From the NCBI RefSeq assembly GCF_021729145.1, contig NZ_JAJSLW010000001.1:372001-436000 (forward strand): a stretch of DNA of 64,000 bases, in the 5' to 3' direction. Source of the DNA: Membranihabitans maritimus (GTDB taxonomy: Bacteria > Bacteroidota > Bacteroidia > Chitinophagales > Saprospiraceae). The translations under genes were made by a program, and so were the position numbers. The notes under the pieces were generated by a model, which was not told the DNA's origin, did no database searches, and saw nothing but the letters and a program-made list of their open reading frames with translations. Positions within the stretch are counted from its first letter, which is position 1, and every line of letters starts with the position of its first letter. Below are positions 48,466-57,364 of this stretch, in pieces.

Positions 48466-49455
48466 TCACCTGGAAATAAGCCCTATTAAAGGTAAATTAA
48501 CCTGGCCTTCCGTCATCCAACGGATAAGAAATACCAAAGCAATAGAAACCACCAGGCCTAAACTAACTTTAGCTAAATCCAGACCTACATTTTTCCAGGT
48601 CGAACCTGACAAGTTTCTCAATCTTACTCTCATGGCAAGTTCCCGTCCGGCTAATAAACCAATAAAAACCCATGTCGTGCTCATGGGTAAGTTGTTCAAC
48701 TCTTTGAAATAAAGTAATACCAAAGAATATAAAAAGTCAACAATTGTTGCTGATCTAATATCGGCAGTATTGGTTTTTGAACGAACAATTTTTTGGATAG
48801 CACCACCCTTCGTATAAAAAATGAAGGCCAACATACCCAGTATAATTACCAGGGAAATACACAATTCCAGAAATGATACCTTTCTTGGAAGGTATGCATA
48901 AATATTGGCAAAGTCCTGAATTAACCATTGAGACCAAAGAAAGCCTGTTGCACACCATTGAAGGATAGTCCAGGTTCTTCTATTTCTATCTGAGATGTCA
49001 TTATTTAGAAATTTCCTTTCAATAATATTGGTTATAGCGAGATAAACCAAAAATGCAGCACCAAAAGCTACAACATAGCCCATCATGGATTTGAACATCA
49101 TATCGTTCAAATTTTTCGGACTAAAAAAGGTCAAAACCATAAAAGAAGTACTAACCGGTATTCCAATACGAGTTATAAACATCAATACCAATGGTGGAAG
49201 GATATAAAACCAACTCATTGGCTCGGGAAGTGGGTACTTTGACAAACGGGCATATGAAACATCTCCATTATTCACATACCATCCGTAAATTAGCGTCCCG
49301 GCAAGAATTGTCGCCGCAAATCCCCATAGGATATACCATTTTTTCTTTGAATTCGAATTGAGAAACGTCCCGAGTGTCTGAATTGAATCATTCCCTACAA
49401 CGGCATAAGAAGCCAAAATGAACCCCACCCACATCACTATTTCAGGATTTAACAT
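48466..49455 (-). CDS. PiT-like (inorganic phosphate transporter family) membrane protein
   Basis: 329 residues with about nine membrane helices. Two PiT signatures occur in inverted-repeat order: VGNDSIQTLGTFL in the first helix (GND signature) and LNNLPMSTTWVFIGLLAGRE in the second half (P[MV]STT signature). The first half also has GIPVSTSFMVL, the matching position. It is shorter than many PiT proteins and lacks the long cytosolic loop. The ion carried may be phosphate or another anion; Na+ or H+ coupling is not shown. Confidence 0.72.
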   Translation of the reverse strand: MLNPEIVMWVGFILASYAVVGNDSIQTLGTFLNSNSKKKWYILWGFAATILAGTLIYGWYVNNGDVSYARLSKYPLPEPMSWFYILPPLVLMFITRIGIPVSTSFMVLTFFSPKNLNDMMFKSMMGYVVAFGAAFLVYLAITNIIERKFLNNDISDRNRRTWTILQWCATGFLWSQWLIQDFANIYAYLPRKVSFLELCISLVIILGMLAFIFYTKGGAIQKIVRSKTNTADIRSATIVDFLYSLVLLYFKELNNLPMSTTWVFIGLLAGRELAMRVRLRNLSGSTWKNVGLDLAKVSLGLVVSIALVFLIRWMTEGQVNLPLIGLISR

Positions 49456-49526
49456 ACATACGATTTATGGACGGCAAAGATACGACAAAGCATACGGACA
49501 CTAATTCTTCCAATGTTAACTTAAGA

Positions 49527-50087
49527 TTAATTTTTCCATTTAATATTACACCCACCACTCGGTACTTGACGTTCTGAAACTTTACCTCCTTCTAAAACAG
49601 CATTCAAAGCATTTTTAAAATCCTTACCTGTTATAGGAACTTCATTCCTCTTTGGTCGGGACTCATCGTATTGACCGCGGTAAGCCAACTTCATCTCTCC
49701 GTCGAATATGTAAAAATCCGGCGTACACGCCGCATCATAAGCTTTCGCCACTTCTTGGTCCTCATCATATAAATAAGGAAATGGAAACTGGAGGACTCTG
49801 GCAATTAAATTCATTTTATCCGGACTGTCATCGGGATAATTCTCCACATCATTGGAGTTTATAGCAATAAAATTCACCCCCTCATTTTTATACTCATTTG
49901 CCGCATCTACAATATCCCGGATCAAATGGATAACATACGGACAGTGATTGCATATAAAAATTATGACGGTAGCATTATTCCCCTTGAGTTCACTAAGGGA
50001 TTTATCGTTCCCATCAACCGTATTTTTTAGTGTAAAATCCGGTGCTTTGGTCCCTAATGGGATCATATTTGACAGGGTATATGACAT
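49527..50087 (-). CDS. Thioredoxin-fold redoxin (AhpC/TSA-like)
   Basis: 186 residues with no signal peptide. Features: GTKAPDFTLKNTVDG, a thioredoxin-fold strand leading to the active-site CNHCPYV (Cys47 and Cys50), NSNDVENYPDDSPDKM, CTPDFYIFD and LAYRGQYDESRP. This is the small cytosolic redoxin family common in bacteria. It may act as a peroxide-linked thiol enzyme; the CNHC motif permits dithiol chemistry. Confidence 0.88.
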   Translation of the reverse strand: MSYTLSNMIPLGTKAPDFTLKNTVDGNDKSLSELKGNNATVIIFICNHCPYVIHLIRDIVDAANEYKNEGVNFIAINSNDVENYPDDSPDKMNLIARVLQFPFPYLYDEDQEVAKAYDAACTPDFYIFDGEMKLAYRGQYDESRPKRNEVPITGKDFKNALNAVLEGGKVSERQVPSGGCNIKWKN

Positions 50088-50551
50088 AAATTGAATTTTT
50101 GAAAATACAATTAGTAAAATTGACTACTAAGATAAGAAATTAAATCCGTCCATAGAACTTTCCCCTGCTTCAATCCATGGAGTGAAATTATAAATAGGTT
50201 ATTATCAAATTGAATTTTTGTAAAACCAAAAGAATGTCATTCCCATCAATCACTTGATGCTTAATAATTGGATAAGGAATTCCCAGGTTGTTATTACACT
50301 ACTAACATAATATCGTTGATCTTCATGCATGATTGTCCAATCATACTTAAATCACAAAGCCTCGATTAAAAAATGACTTTCTGCAACTCCATGCTTAATA
50401 TGAAATAAATTCAGTTTATATGAGTCCAATAATACAAATGAGACCTTGATCTATAAACCTATATACTTTTTCATGTCATTACGGAATAATCCTTATGGTT
50501 ATATAACAACTTATAGGGATTAAATACAGTTTTGCAATATATGGTCCTTAT
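50088..50551. other. Intergenic region (464 bp)
   Basis: No gene, hairpin or repeat that I can support. Confidence 0.4.
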
Positions 50552-51385
50552 CTACTCTGTAAGTAATTGCGGGTTAATGCCCAACACATACCTCTTCACA
50601 ACACCTATTTTTGTCGCTGTTTCCGCCCCTTTAAACCCGTCTATCATAGAATCCTTTAGATGACGTGAAGCCACTTCCGTCAAGATATCAGCTACTGGAT
50701 AAAAACTCCAGTGCCATCGCTCTTCATTATAACCATCAGGCCGTTCAGCACCCTTAGCCGTGTAGGGTTGTCGAAATCCGTATTCGGGACCATTTTCCTC
50801 AAGCCAATCGTATAACCTCTTTCCCTCCCCAGACTCAAACCAACTATTGGAAAAACTATTTAAATCGATATCAGTTCCCCAATGATGCCGCGAAGACCCT
50901 GGCATAGAACTATATTTCAAAATTTTTAATGCCCGCTGGACAGGGTCAGGGGTTGTTTCGTTCAACTTTTCACCGTTCTCTATTGTAGTTTTTCCAGTCC
51001 ATTTCCGCTCCCAAATCCCTTTTTGATATTCAAAATTCCGAGCAGCTGAACGGATTTGAAACACAATACCATCCTCTCTGGCAGCAGAATCCATCTTTAC
51101 AAATGCACTGTAAACGTCTTTCCTGATGAACATTCCCGGCCGATCTGCATAATAAATGTCAACTTCTATAAAATTTGAGTCCTCAGAAGGTTCAAATTTT
51201 CCCATAATATATTGAATACTTGTGTCGACAGGGTTCAAGCTAAAGGTTTTTTCCTTTGTCGTGTCAACCACCATCCCTTCTATACTATTTATTTCCGTTA
51301 TCTTCTTCCTATCAGTAGTTCCACCACATGCCTGATGATTAAAAACAACTATACCTAAAAGAAAAATAAACTGAATACTTCTCAT
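50552..51385 (-). CDS. M15-family D-alanyl-D-alanine carboxypeptidase (VanY-like) lipoprotein
   Basis: 277 residues with a lipoprotein-type signal (Cys20 in NHQACGG). Zinc-site motifs of peptidase family M15: SSRHHWGTDIDLN (HxxxxxxD pattern) and ERWHWSFYP (WHW). The enzyme would trim D-Ala from muropeptides in the periplasm. It begins 11 bases after the stop of the 475-residue conserved protein on the same strand, which suggests one transcript. Confidence 0.87.
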   Translation of the reverse strand: MRSIQFIFLLGIVVFNHQACGGTTDRKKITEINSIEGMVVDTTKEKTFSLNPVDTSIQYIMGKFEPSEDSNFIEVDIYYADRPGMFIRKDVYSAFVKMDSAAREDGIVFQIRSAARNFEYQKGIWERKWTGKTTIENGEKLNETTPDPVQRALKILKYSSMPGSSRHHWGTDIDLNSFSNSWFESGEGKRLYDWLEENGPEYGFRQPYTAKGAERPDGYNEERWHWSFYPVADILTEVASRHLKDSMIDGFKGAETATKIGVVKRYVLGINPQLLTE

Positions 51386-51396
51386 ATTTCCAATAT

Positions 51397-52824
51397 TTAA
51401 CTTCGATCCGGATTATAGTAAAACAAACGTTTCTTTTTGATAATGTCTACCAGCTCCTTTGACAGGTAATTTTCCCACCCAATTTCACCATTTTTAATCA
51501 TCGTAAATACACCGTGAGGTATAATGTACAGGATATCTTCATTGTAATTTTCCACCTGAACAATCAATTTTTGATCAATAAGAAACCGGTATAAAAATTT
51601 GATTCCTTCGGGTAGCTGAAGGTTTTCCAAAGTCATTAGCTCTTCTAAATTATCATCCAATGCCGGATAAGCATACACGCGTATATTGTGTGTAAATAAT
51701 TCACCAAAAGCGACTAATAGCGTTCCATCCCTGAATTTTTCATATTTCTGAACCATCAAAGTTCGTAGCTCTCTTATACCAATTACTATACCCAACCGGT
51801 TTATCTTGTAATCGGACAAATAGTTTATTAGCTTTTGATGATTACTACAATCCGAAACTATCGTCTTGTACCCCATGGCATTGATCATGGTAGCCCGGGC
51901 CAAAAAATCTTCGATATCGATTCGATCATGTCGAGTCAGATTTTCAAGAGTCAGTTCTGCTACGATTTCTGAATGCTCATCATTTACTTCAATCTGCCTA
52001 TTGAACATAGAAAAACTCTTGTCAAAAACATCTTCTGTAACCAGGGTGGGGGGTCTGTAATTACCGCGAACGACCATTAGTGATTTTCGATATAAAAATT
52101 CAGATGGATGTATAGAAACACCATTTTTATCGAATACTGCGACCTCCGTAAGTTTATTTTTAACTAAATAAAATGTTAGAATTCGATTATCCCAATCCCT
52201 GGATTCTTCAGTTTCGAAGTCAGGACCGGACAGCCTTATCATATCAATCGATACACGGTCTTGTAAGTAATCCAATAGGGAACATACAAATTTTTCCGGA
52301 TCATTATAATGATAATATGCCGCGTAAAGCATATTTACCCCTAAAATTCCAATAGAAGATGCTTGCAATTGGGAATCATTGTCGCTCATCTTGGCGTGGA
52401 GCACCAGCTCATTAAATCCTCCACCAGGTGTCAATTGAAATCTCAAACCCAACCAACCTTGCCCCTTATTTGACTTTTGATAGTTTATGGCTTCCACGGT
52501 ATCAGCAAAGGCAAAAAAAGTTTTTTCCTCACCGGCACTTTGTAACCGGCTAATTAGAAGGTCATATTCGTGATCCAACATTTTATAGAGTCGGGATTCA
52601 CATACGTACCTCCCACTTTCTTCTTCACCATAAATTCGATCAGAAAAAATCTTATCATAGGCAGACATTGTCTTTACAATGGTTCCTGCAGCAGCACCCA
52701 CTTTGAAAAAATATCGTGCAACTTCCTGTCCTGCACCTATCTCTGCAAAGGTTCCGTAAATACTATTATTCAAATTGATCTCCAATGCCTTTTGGTCTGT
52801 ATCAATCTTTGGAGTATAATGCAT
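51397..52824 (-). CDS. Conserved cytosolic protein of unknown function
   Basis: 475 residues, no signal peptide. The N-terminus is strongly patterned: NLNNSIYGTFAEIGAGQEV, FFKVGAAAGTIVKTMSAYDK and RYVCESRLYKMLDHEYDLL. A later stretch SFSMFNRQIEVNDEHSEIVA and NHQKLINYLSDYKINRLGIV is also conserved in appearance. I recall similar proteins throughout Bacteroidota and other phyla with inconsistent names, and do not assign an activity. Gly-rich segment GAAAGTIVK could bind a phosphate group. It lies between the GHMP kinase (107 bases upstream) and the M15 peptidase. Confidence 0.7.
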   Translation of the reverse strand: MHYTPKIDTDQKALEINLNNSIYGTFAEIGAGQEVARYFFKVGAAAGTIVKTMSAYDKIFSDRIYGEEESGRYVCESRLYKMLDHEYDLLISRLQSAGEEKTFFAFADTVEAINYQKSNKGQGWLGLRFQLTPGGGFNELVLHAKMSDNDSQLQASSIGILGVNMLYAAYYHYNDPEKFVCSLLDYLQDRVSIDMIRLSGPDFETEESRDWDNRILTFYLVKNKLTEVAVFDKNGVSIHPSEFLYRKSLMVVRGNYRPPTLVTEDVFDKSFSMFNRQIEVNDEHSEIVAELTLENLTRHDRIDIEDFLARATMINAMGYKTIVSDCSNHQKLINYLSDYKINRLGIVIGIRELRTLMVQKYEKFRDGTLLVAFGELFTHNIRVYAYPALDDNLEELMTLENLQLPEGIKFLYRFLIDQKLIVQVENYNEDILYIIPHGVFTMIKNGEIGWENYLSKELVDIIKKKRLFYYNPDRS

Positions 52825-52931
52825 ATAGAAGCCGGTTTTACTTTTTCAATTTTCCCACATTGTCATCATCCTCACGTCCGATCCAAAATAGTGCTTTACC
52901 AGGAATTCTCCAGTTTGTATTTAAAACGATC

Positions 52932-53906
52932 TTACAAAACGATATCTTTAAGGCTAAAGACAGCATCAAAGTTATGTTTTTCAAGAAAAGCTTTAGTGTA
53001 TTCTGGATCTTCATGTACAGCAAGTCCAAAATCACCTCCCCAGGCTCCAAGAGATTTCATTCCCCCATTAAAATCAGCATATTTTTGAGTGATTGAATCA
53101 ATCTCAAGAAAAGACTGAACTAATTTCTCATGTTGATCTATCAACTCAATATATGATTTAATGGAATTGCATTCCGCCAGTTGTTCTGATATACTGGAGA
53201 TCTCCTTAATATCTTTTGCTTTTATTTTCCTGGCTGAATTTTTCCATTTTTGTACTTCTGCACGGCTATTTGCTTTTTTCCCCTGGTAGAATACATAAGA
53301 TTTCTCAAGCAATTCTTTGTTCAAATCAACCTCTTCGAATGTCAGTTCTTCTTCACCTTTGGAATACAGTATGGGAGAATCTGCAATAGCAGATGCCACA
53401 TCAAATCCGGAGCCATTTTGGGTATCAAAAAATAATTCAAAGGGTGAAAGTTCCGCCCAGGTTGCCAGGTTAGCAATTAATGTAGAGCTCGATCCCAATC
53501 CCCATTCGGGATTAAATTCCAACTTACACTCAACTTTATATTTCTTCCACTTTGAGAGAAAATCTGAATTCAACTGAGATGCCGATTTAATTAACTGTTG
53601 GATAAATACAGCTTTTTTGTCATCAGTCGTTTTCTCAATAGAAAAGTCAATGAGGTTTAAAGTACATTCAAACCACTTTTCACCATTTTGGTCTAAAGTT
53701 TTCCACCTTAAATCTGACCCTGAGCTTTCGGTTACCTTCATGCTTTGTCCCCACTTCAAAGGTATAGACAAAGCAACAGCACCTTCCAATACAAAATATT
53801 CTCCGGTCAGTAGTAATTTTCCGTTGGATCGGGTCTTGAAAGCGATAGGTTTATGGTTTTGCAGGTTTACAATATCCAAGGATTGCACGCCTCGGCGAAA
53901 AAACAA
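52932..53906 (-). CDS. GYDIA-type GHMP kinase
   Basis: 324 residues in the longest frame. GHMP kinase features: SNGKLLLTGEYFVLEGAVAL near the N-terminus, the ATP loop GLGSSSTLIANL, the GSGFDVASAIADSP segment (a variant of GYDIA) and GGMKSLGAWGGDFGLAV near the C-terminus. Such kinases phosphorylate mevalonate-like or sugar substrates; in Bacteroidota this group is usually placed in isoprenoid precursor synthesis. The start is unsure: TTG at 53906, GTG at 53888 and TTG at 53879 are all possible and no ATG is close. The next gene in the same direction is the 475-residue conserved protein. Confidence 0.88.
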   Translation of the reverse strand: MFFRRGVQSLDIVNLQNHKPIAFKTRSNGKLLLTGEYFVLEGAVALSIPLKWGQSMKVTESSGSDLRWKTLDQNGEKWFECTLNLIDFSIEKTTDDKKAVFIQQLIKSASQLNSDFLSKWKKYKVECKLEFNPEWGLGSSSTLIANLATWAELSPFELFFDTQNGSGFDVASAIADSPILYSKGEEELTFEEVDLNKELLEKSYVFYQGKKANSRAEVQKWKNSARKIKAKDIKEISSISEQLAECNSIKSYIELIDQHEKLVQSFLEIDSITQKYADFNGGMKSLGAWGGDFGLAVHEDPEYTKAFLEKHNFDAVFSLKDIVL

Positions 53907-53988
53907 ATATAAGTTTTTTCTGGAATCAGCTATTAATTTTTTAACAATAGAACTTAAATTACTCTAACTAACCGACCTTCTATATTCC

Positions 53989-56900
53989 CTAATCCTTTAT
54001 CACTGATGGATCAACTATTTTGTAGAATTCAACACCTTGATCATTAATGCCAAATACCAAAAACTCCCTACTCATATTGTTCCTATATAAAACAGCACTC
54101 CTCACTTCTCCTCTAAGATTTAATCCACTTTCTCTATTGGGGACCGAAACAAAATTAAGATCACCCTGATTCTCCAATAAAATTCCATGATTGGCATCTA
54201 TCTCTCCCAATTTCACCCTATTAAAACGACTATTGCCAGTAAGTATCAAATCCAAATCACCATCCTTGTCATAATCAATTGGCAAAATAGAAAAGACAGG
54301 CGCTACCTGTGCTTCAATTGGCAATGAAGCTCCAATAAGCCTTCCGTCAACCAGGTCAAAAACTCCCGAACTCAGATCAGAAACAGTATCTGTAGAGTAA
54401 TTATCTAAATGGGGAAGTAGGTCTGACATTTTATACTGGGCATAATCGTGGTAATTAGTAAACAATTTCTTGAGGACTGGAAGCTGTCCTATTATGTCAT
54501 CTCGTGATACAAATGGGTAGGATTCATCCCCGTTAAAACAACTTAATATTGGGTCAACGGTACCATTATTATCAAAGTCTCCATGATAAAGTACTAATGG
54601 ATTTTGTGGGGAAGCAGACAATTGGCTATTCCATCCCCAATTACCTGCAACTATTTCCAAAGATGGGTCTGCATCAAGATTTACACACCTGACAGAAGTA
54701 TACCAACCTTTTTGCTCGGATTTATATTTCAATTTCCAGTTTCCGTCTATGTATGACCAAACTTGAATCGGCTCCCATTCCCCTGAAAGAATAATGTCCT
54801 GAATTCCATCATTGTCGATATCCGCCACATCAGCAGCCATAACATTTACTAATTCAAACGGGATATTTTCATCTATTACAAAACTACCATCTCCTTGATT
54901 GAAAAGTACAAAATTGGAATCCGGCAATGGGTAATTCAATGATTGGTAGCTACTTCCCAAAAAGATGTCAATTTTACCATCTCCATTAAAATCTCCTGTT
55001 TTTACTGTCGAGGCATTGGCTTTTATGCATGGAAATTTTTGATTCTTTTGAAATCTACCATTACCATCATTACTATAACTTCTGAGACAATAACGGTCAT
55101 CTCCGGATAGGTAAGTATTCCCCCCGGAAGCAATTAATAGGTCAAGGTCAGAATCTTTATCGATGTCTACCAGGTTGAGATCTGTATCCTCAAAAGGAGT
55201 ATCCCACTCAAAATCTTCCTGGGTTATAGAAGTAAAACCTCCATTCAGGTTTCCAACTTTTACTTCTGTGGATTCTCCTGCAGCTGCCCCAATGACCATG
55301 TCTTCTATTCCATCATTATTAATATCTCCTACAGTAATTGGTGGTCCCTGTCTGGACAGGAACCTTATCAATAAGGATTGCTGTCCAAAATCATTAAAAA
55401 TATTTTCTTTGTGTTTAAACATTAATAAATCTGATTGCTCAAATATTGAATGAACGGGCTCCTGGCTTCTGCTCTCAAGGCTCTTTCCACTGCCCCTATT
55501 GAGTATATTTAATTGGTCCAACTGTACAGATTCAAACTTTTCCCAATTGCCGTTCGACCACTCCACAATTAATGAATCAATAGAGATAGAGTCACTGAAA
55601 CCAAAATGGATCAATGGTTCCACTGCTGATTGAAATCCTCTACTTGGATTCATTTCCCGATACCACTTGTTATTCCCCGAATATATAGTTACTCCAGTGC
55701 CTACAGACAAGTAGGGGTTTTCTTCGACATGCAATTGAATCTTTGCAAAATGGCCACGCTTCTTATCCATTGCAGTATTTCGATAAATTCCTGCTTCTTC
55801 GTTGATATTATTGACTACGATATCCAAATCTCCATCATTGTCTAGATCTGCATAAGCAGCTCCGTTGGAGAGCTCTGGTTCTACAAATCCCCATTCCGTA
55901 CTCTTGTCTTCAAATGAGATTCCATTTTTATTCTTATATACCTTGTTGGGTACATCAACTTTGGGCATGTGCTTAAGGACGTCTTCGATAGGGATATCTT
56001 CTTCACGGACTTCTGGATTTTCAATTTTAAAATTCATTGCAAAATTTAAAAAGTCCATATTTGTATAGTCACGCAAATTCCCATTGGACACAAACAAGTC
56101 CTGGTATCCATCCAGGTCATAGTCTGCAAATAATGCAGACCAGGACCAATCACTATTGGAAATCCCGGACAATTGGCCTACTTCCGAAAACTTACCGTTT
56201 CCCTGATTAATATGCATCATATTGCGCATATTCTGGGGATAAAAGTCCTGTTTTAAAAGAAGTTGATATTTGTTAAAATTATCTGGCCCCGAAGTCAATT
56301 TTATTCGGTAATTATCCTCGGGTAACATATCCAGAGTAATTAAATCGCTTTTCCCGTCATTATTAATATCAGCTGCATCAGACCCCATCGAAAACATAGA
56401 TGTATGGTCCAGGTACTGGTCAAGGGCTTCGGTAAAAGTCCCATCCTGATTATTTATATATAGATAGTCCTCTTCATTGAAGTCATTACTGATGTAAATA
56501 TCCATCCAGTTGTCATCATTAAAATCAGAAACTGCCACCCCAAGACCAAAACCGAGAACATTTGTTAAGATTCCTGATTTTTCGGTTATGTCAACAAATT
56601 TATCTCCGTCATTCCTGAACAACTTATCTCCATAATTAGGGTTTGATCGATCTTTTAAATGTCCGATTCGGGAATTGAAGTTGGCGAATTCCGGGACAGA
56701 ATGATTTAATAGAAACATATCGAGATCTCCGTCCCGGTCAAGATCAAAAAAGCAAGAATGGGTAGAGTAAGAAGGGTCAGCCAATCCAAAGTCCCTTCCT
56801 TTTTCAGTAAATGATATTTCGTTATTTTCCGATGGGCCATTATTGATAAAAAGTAGGTTTCTTCTGGCTTCAGCATCAGCTGCTGCAGATCTGCAAATAT

Positions 56901-57285
56901 AAATATCCAACCACCCGTCAGCATTTATATCTGCCATTGTAACTCCCGTATTCCAAAATCCTTCTGCTTTTACGCCAGCCTGTTCTGCTATATTTTCGAA
57001 TTTAAAATCACCTTTATTGAGATAAAGATGACTGGAAACCAGGTTCCCTGTAAAATAAATATCCTGAAGCCCATCGTTATTCACATCTCCAATAGCTACA
57101 CCCCCACCATTATAAAAGTAAGGGTAGTTTAGTACATTCAACCCCTCTAGCTCTACAATGGTATTTTTAAAATTCACTCCTGTCTTTGACGGAGATTCTC
57201 TGACAAACAATGCTTGATTAGAATCTTGACAATTAACTAAAAGAAGTAGATAGACTCCTAAAAACAATACGCCTTTCATCTTCAT
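53989..57285 (-). CDS. Giant FG-GAP/VCBS-repeat lipoprotein with ASPIC/UnbV domain (CRTAC1-like)
   Basis: About 1098 residues. The start is set at the ATG at 57285 because it gives a lipoprotein signal with Cys19 (GVYLLLLVNC). The longer GTG frame to 57336 runs through a terminator hairpin. At least 13 Ca2+-binding repeats of DxDxDG type are seen (GDVNNDGLQDIYF, ADINADGWLDIYI, FDLDRDGDLDMFL, ADLDNDGDLDIVV, GDFNGDGKIDIFLG, IDYDKDGDLDLIL), forming one or two beta-propellers. A central ASPIC/UnbV domain contains VGTGVTIYSG and LIHFGFSDS. It follows the second susC-susD pair and is probably a surface binding protein for the same substrate. Confidence 0.9.
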   Translation of the reverse strand: MKMKGVLFLGVYLLLLVNCQDSNQALFVRESPSKTGVNFKNTIVELEGLNVLNYPYFYNGGGVAIGDVNNDGLQDIYFTGNLVSSHLYLNKGDFKFENIAEQAGVKAEGFWNTGVTMADINADGWLDIYICRSAAADAEARRNLLFINNGPSENNEISFTEKGRDFGLADPSYSTHSCFFDLDRDGDLDMFLLNHSVPEFANFNSRIGHLKDRSNPNYGDKLFRNDGDKFVDITEKSGILTNVLGFGLGVAVSDFNDDNWMDIYISNDFNEEDYLYINNQDGTFTEALDQYLDHTSMFSMGSDAADINNDGKSDLITLDMLPEDNYRIKLTSGPDNFNKYQLLLKQDFYPQNMRNMMHINQGNGKFSEVGQLSGISNSDWSWSALFADYDLDGYQDLFVSNGNLRDYTNMDFLNFAMNFKIENPEVREEDIPIEDVLKHMPKVDVPNKVYKNKNGISFEDKSTEWGFVEPELSNGAAYADLDNDGDLDIVVNNINEEAGIYRNTAMDKKRGHFAKIQLHVEENPYLSVGTGVTIYSGNNKWYREMNPSRGFQSAVEPLIHFGFSDSISIDSLIVEWSNGNWEKFESVQLDQLNILNRGSGKSLESRSQEPVHSIFEQSDLLMFKHKENIFNDFGQQSLLIRFLSRQGPPITVGDINNDGIEDMVIGAAAGESTEVKVGNLNGGFTSITQEDFEWDTPFEDTDLNLVDIDKDSDLDLLIASGGNTYLSGDDRYCLRSYSNDGNGRFQKNQKFPCIKANASTVKTGDFNGDGKIDIFLGSSYQSLNYPLPDSNFVLFNQGDGSFVIDENIPFELVNVMAADVADIDNDGIQDIILSGEWEPIQVWSYIDGNWKLKYKSEQKGWYTSVRCVNLDADPSLEIVAGNWGWNSQLSASPQNPLVLYHGDFDNNGTVDPILSCFNGDESYPFVSRDDIIGQLPVLKKLFTNYHDYAQYKMSDLLPHLDNYSTDTVSDLSSGVFDLVDGRLIGASLPIEAQVAPVFSILPIDYDKDGDLDLILTGNSRFNRVKLGEIDANHGILLENQGDLNFVSVPNRESGLNLRGEVRSAVLYRNNMSREFLVFGINDQGVEFYKIVDPSVIKD

Positions 57286-57309
57286 CACCCGGTAATTTAG
57301 TAAAACAAA

Positions 57310-57341
57310 AAGAGGTGCCATAAAGTCATATGACACCTCTT
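57310..57341 (-). terminator. Terminator or attenuator between susD and the FG-GAP gene
   Basis: AAGAGGTG (57310-57317) pairs with CACCTCTT (57334-57341), and CATA (57319-57322) pairs with TATG (57329-57332). One mismatch lies between them and the loop is 6 nt. On the minus strand it is followed by TTTTTG. It lies after the susD stop (57365) and before the FG-GAP gene's ATG (57285), so it may lower expression of that gene relative to susCD. Confidence 0.65.
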
Positions 57342-57364
57342 ATTTACAATATTAATTTTCATAC

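Noticed and set aside
52570-53088. A 172-codon plus-strand frame
   Set aside because: Antisense to the 475-residue protein and the GHMP kinase. Composition is rich in Cys, Phe and Ser with no motif.
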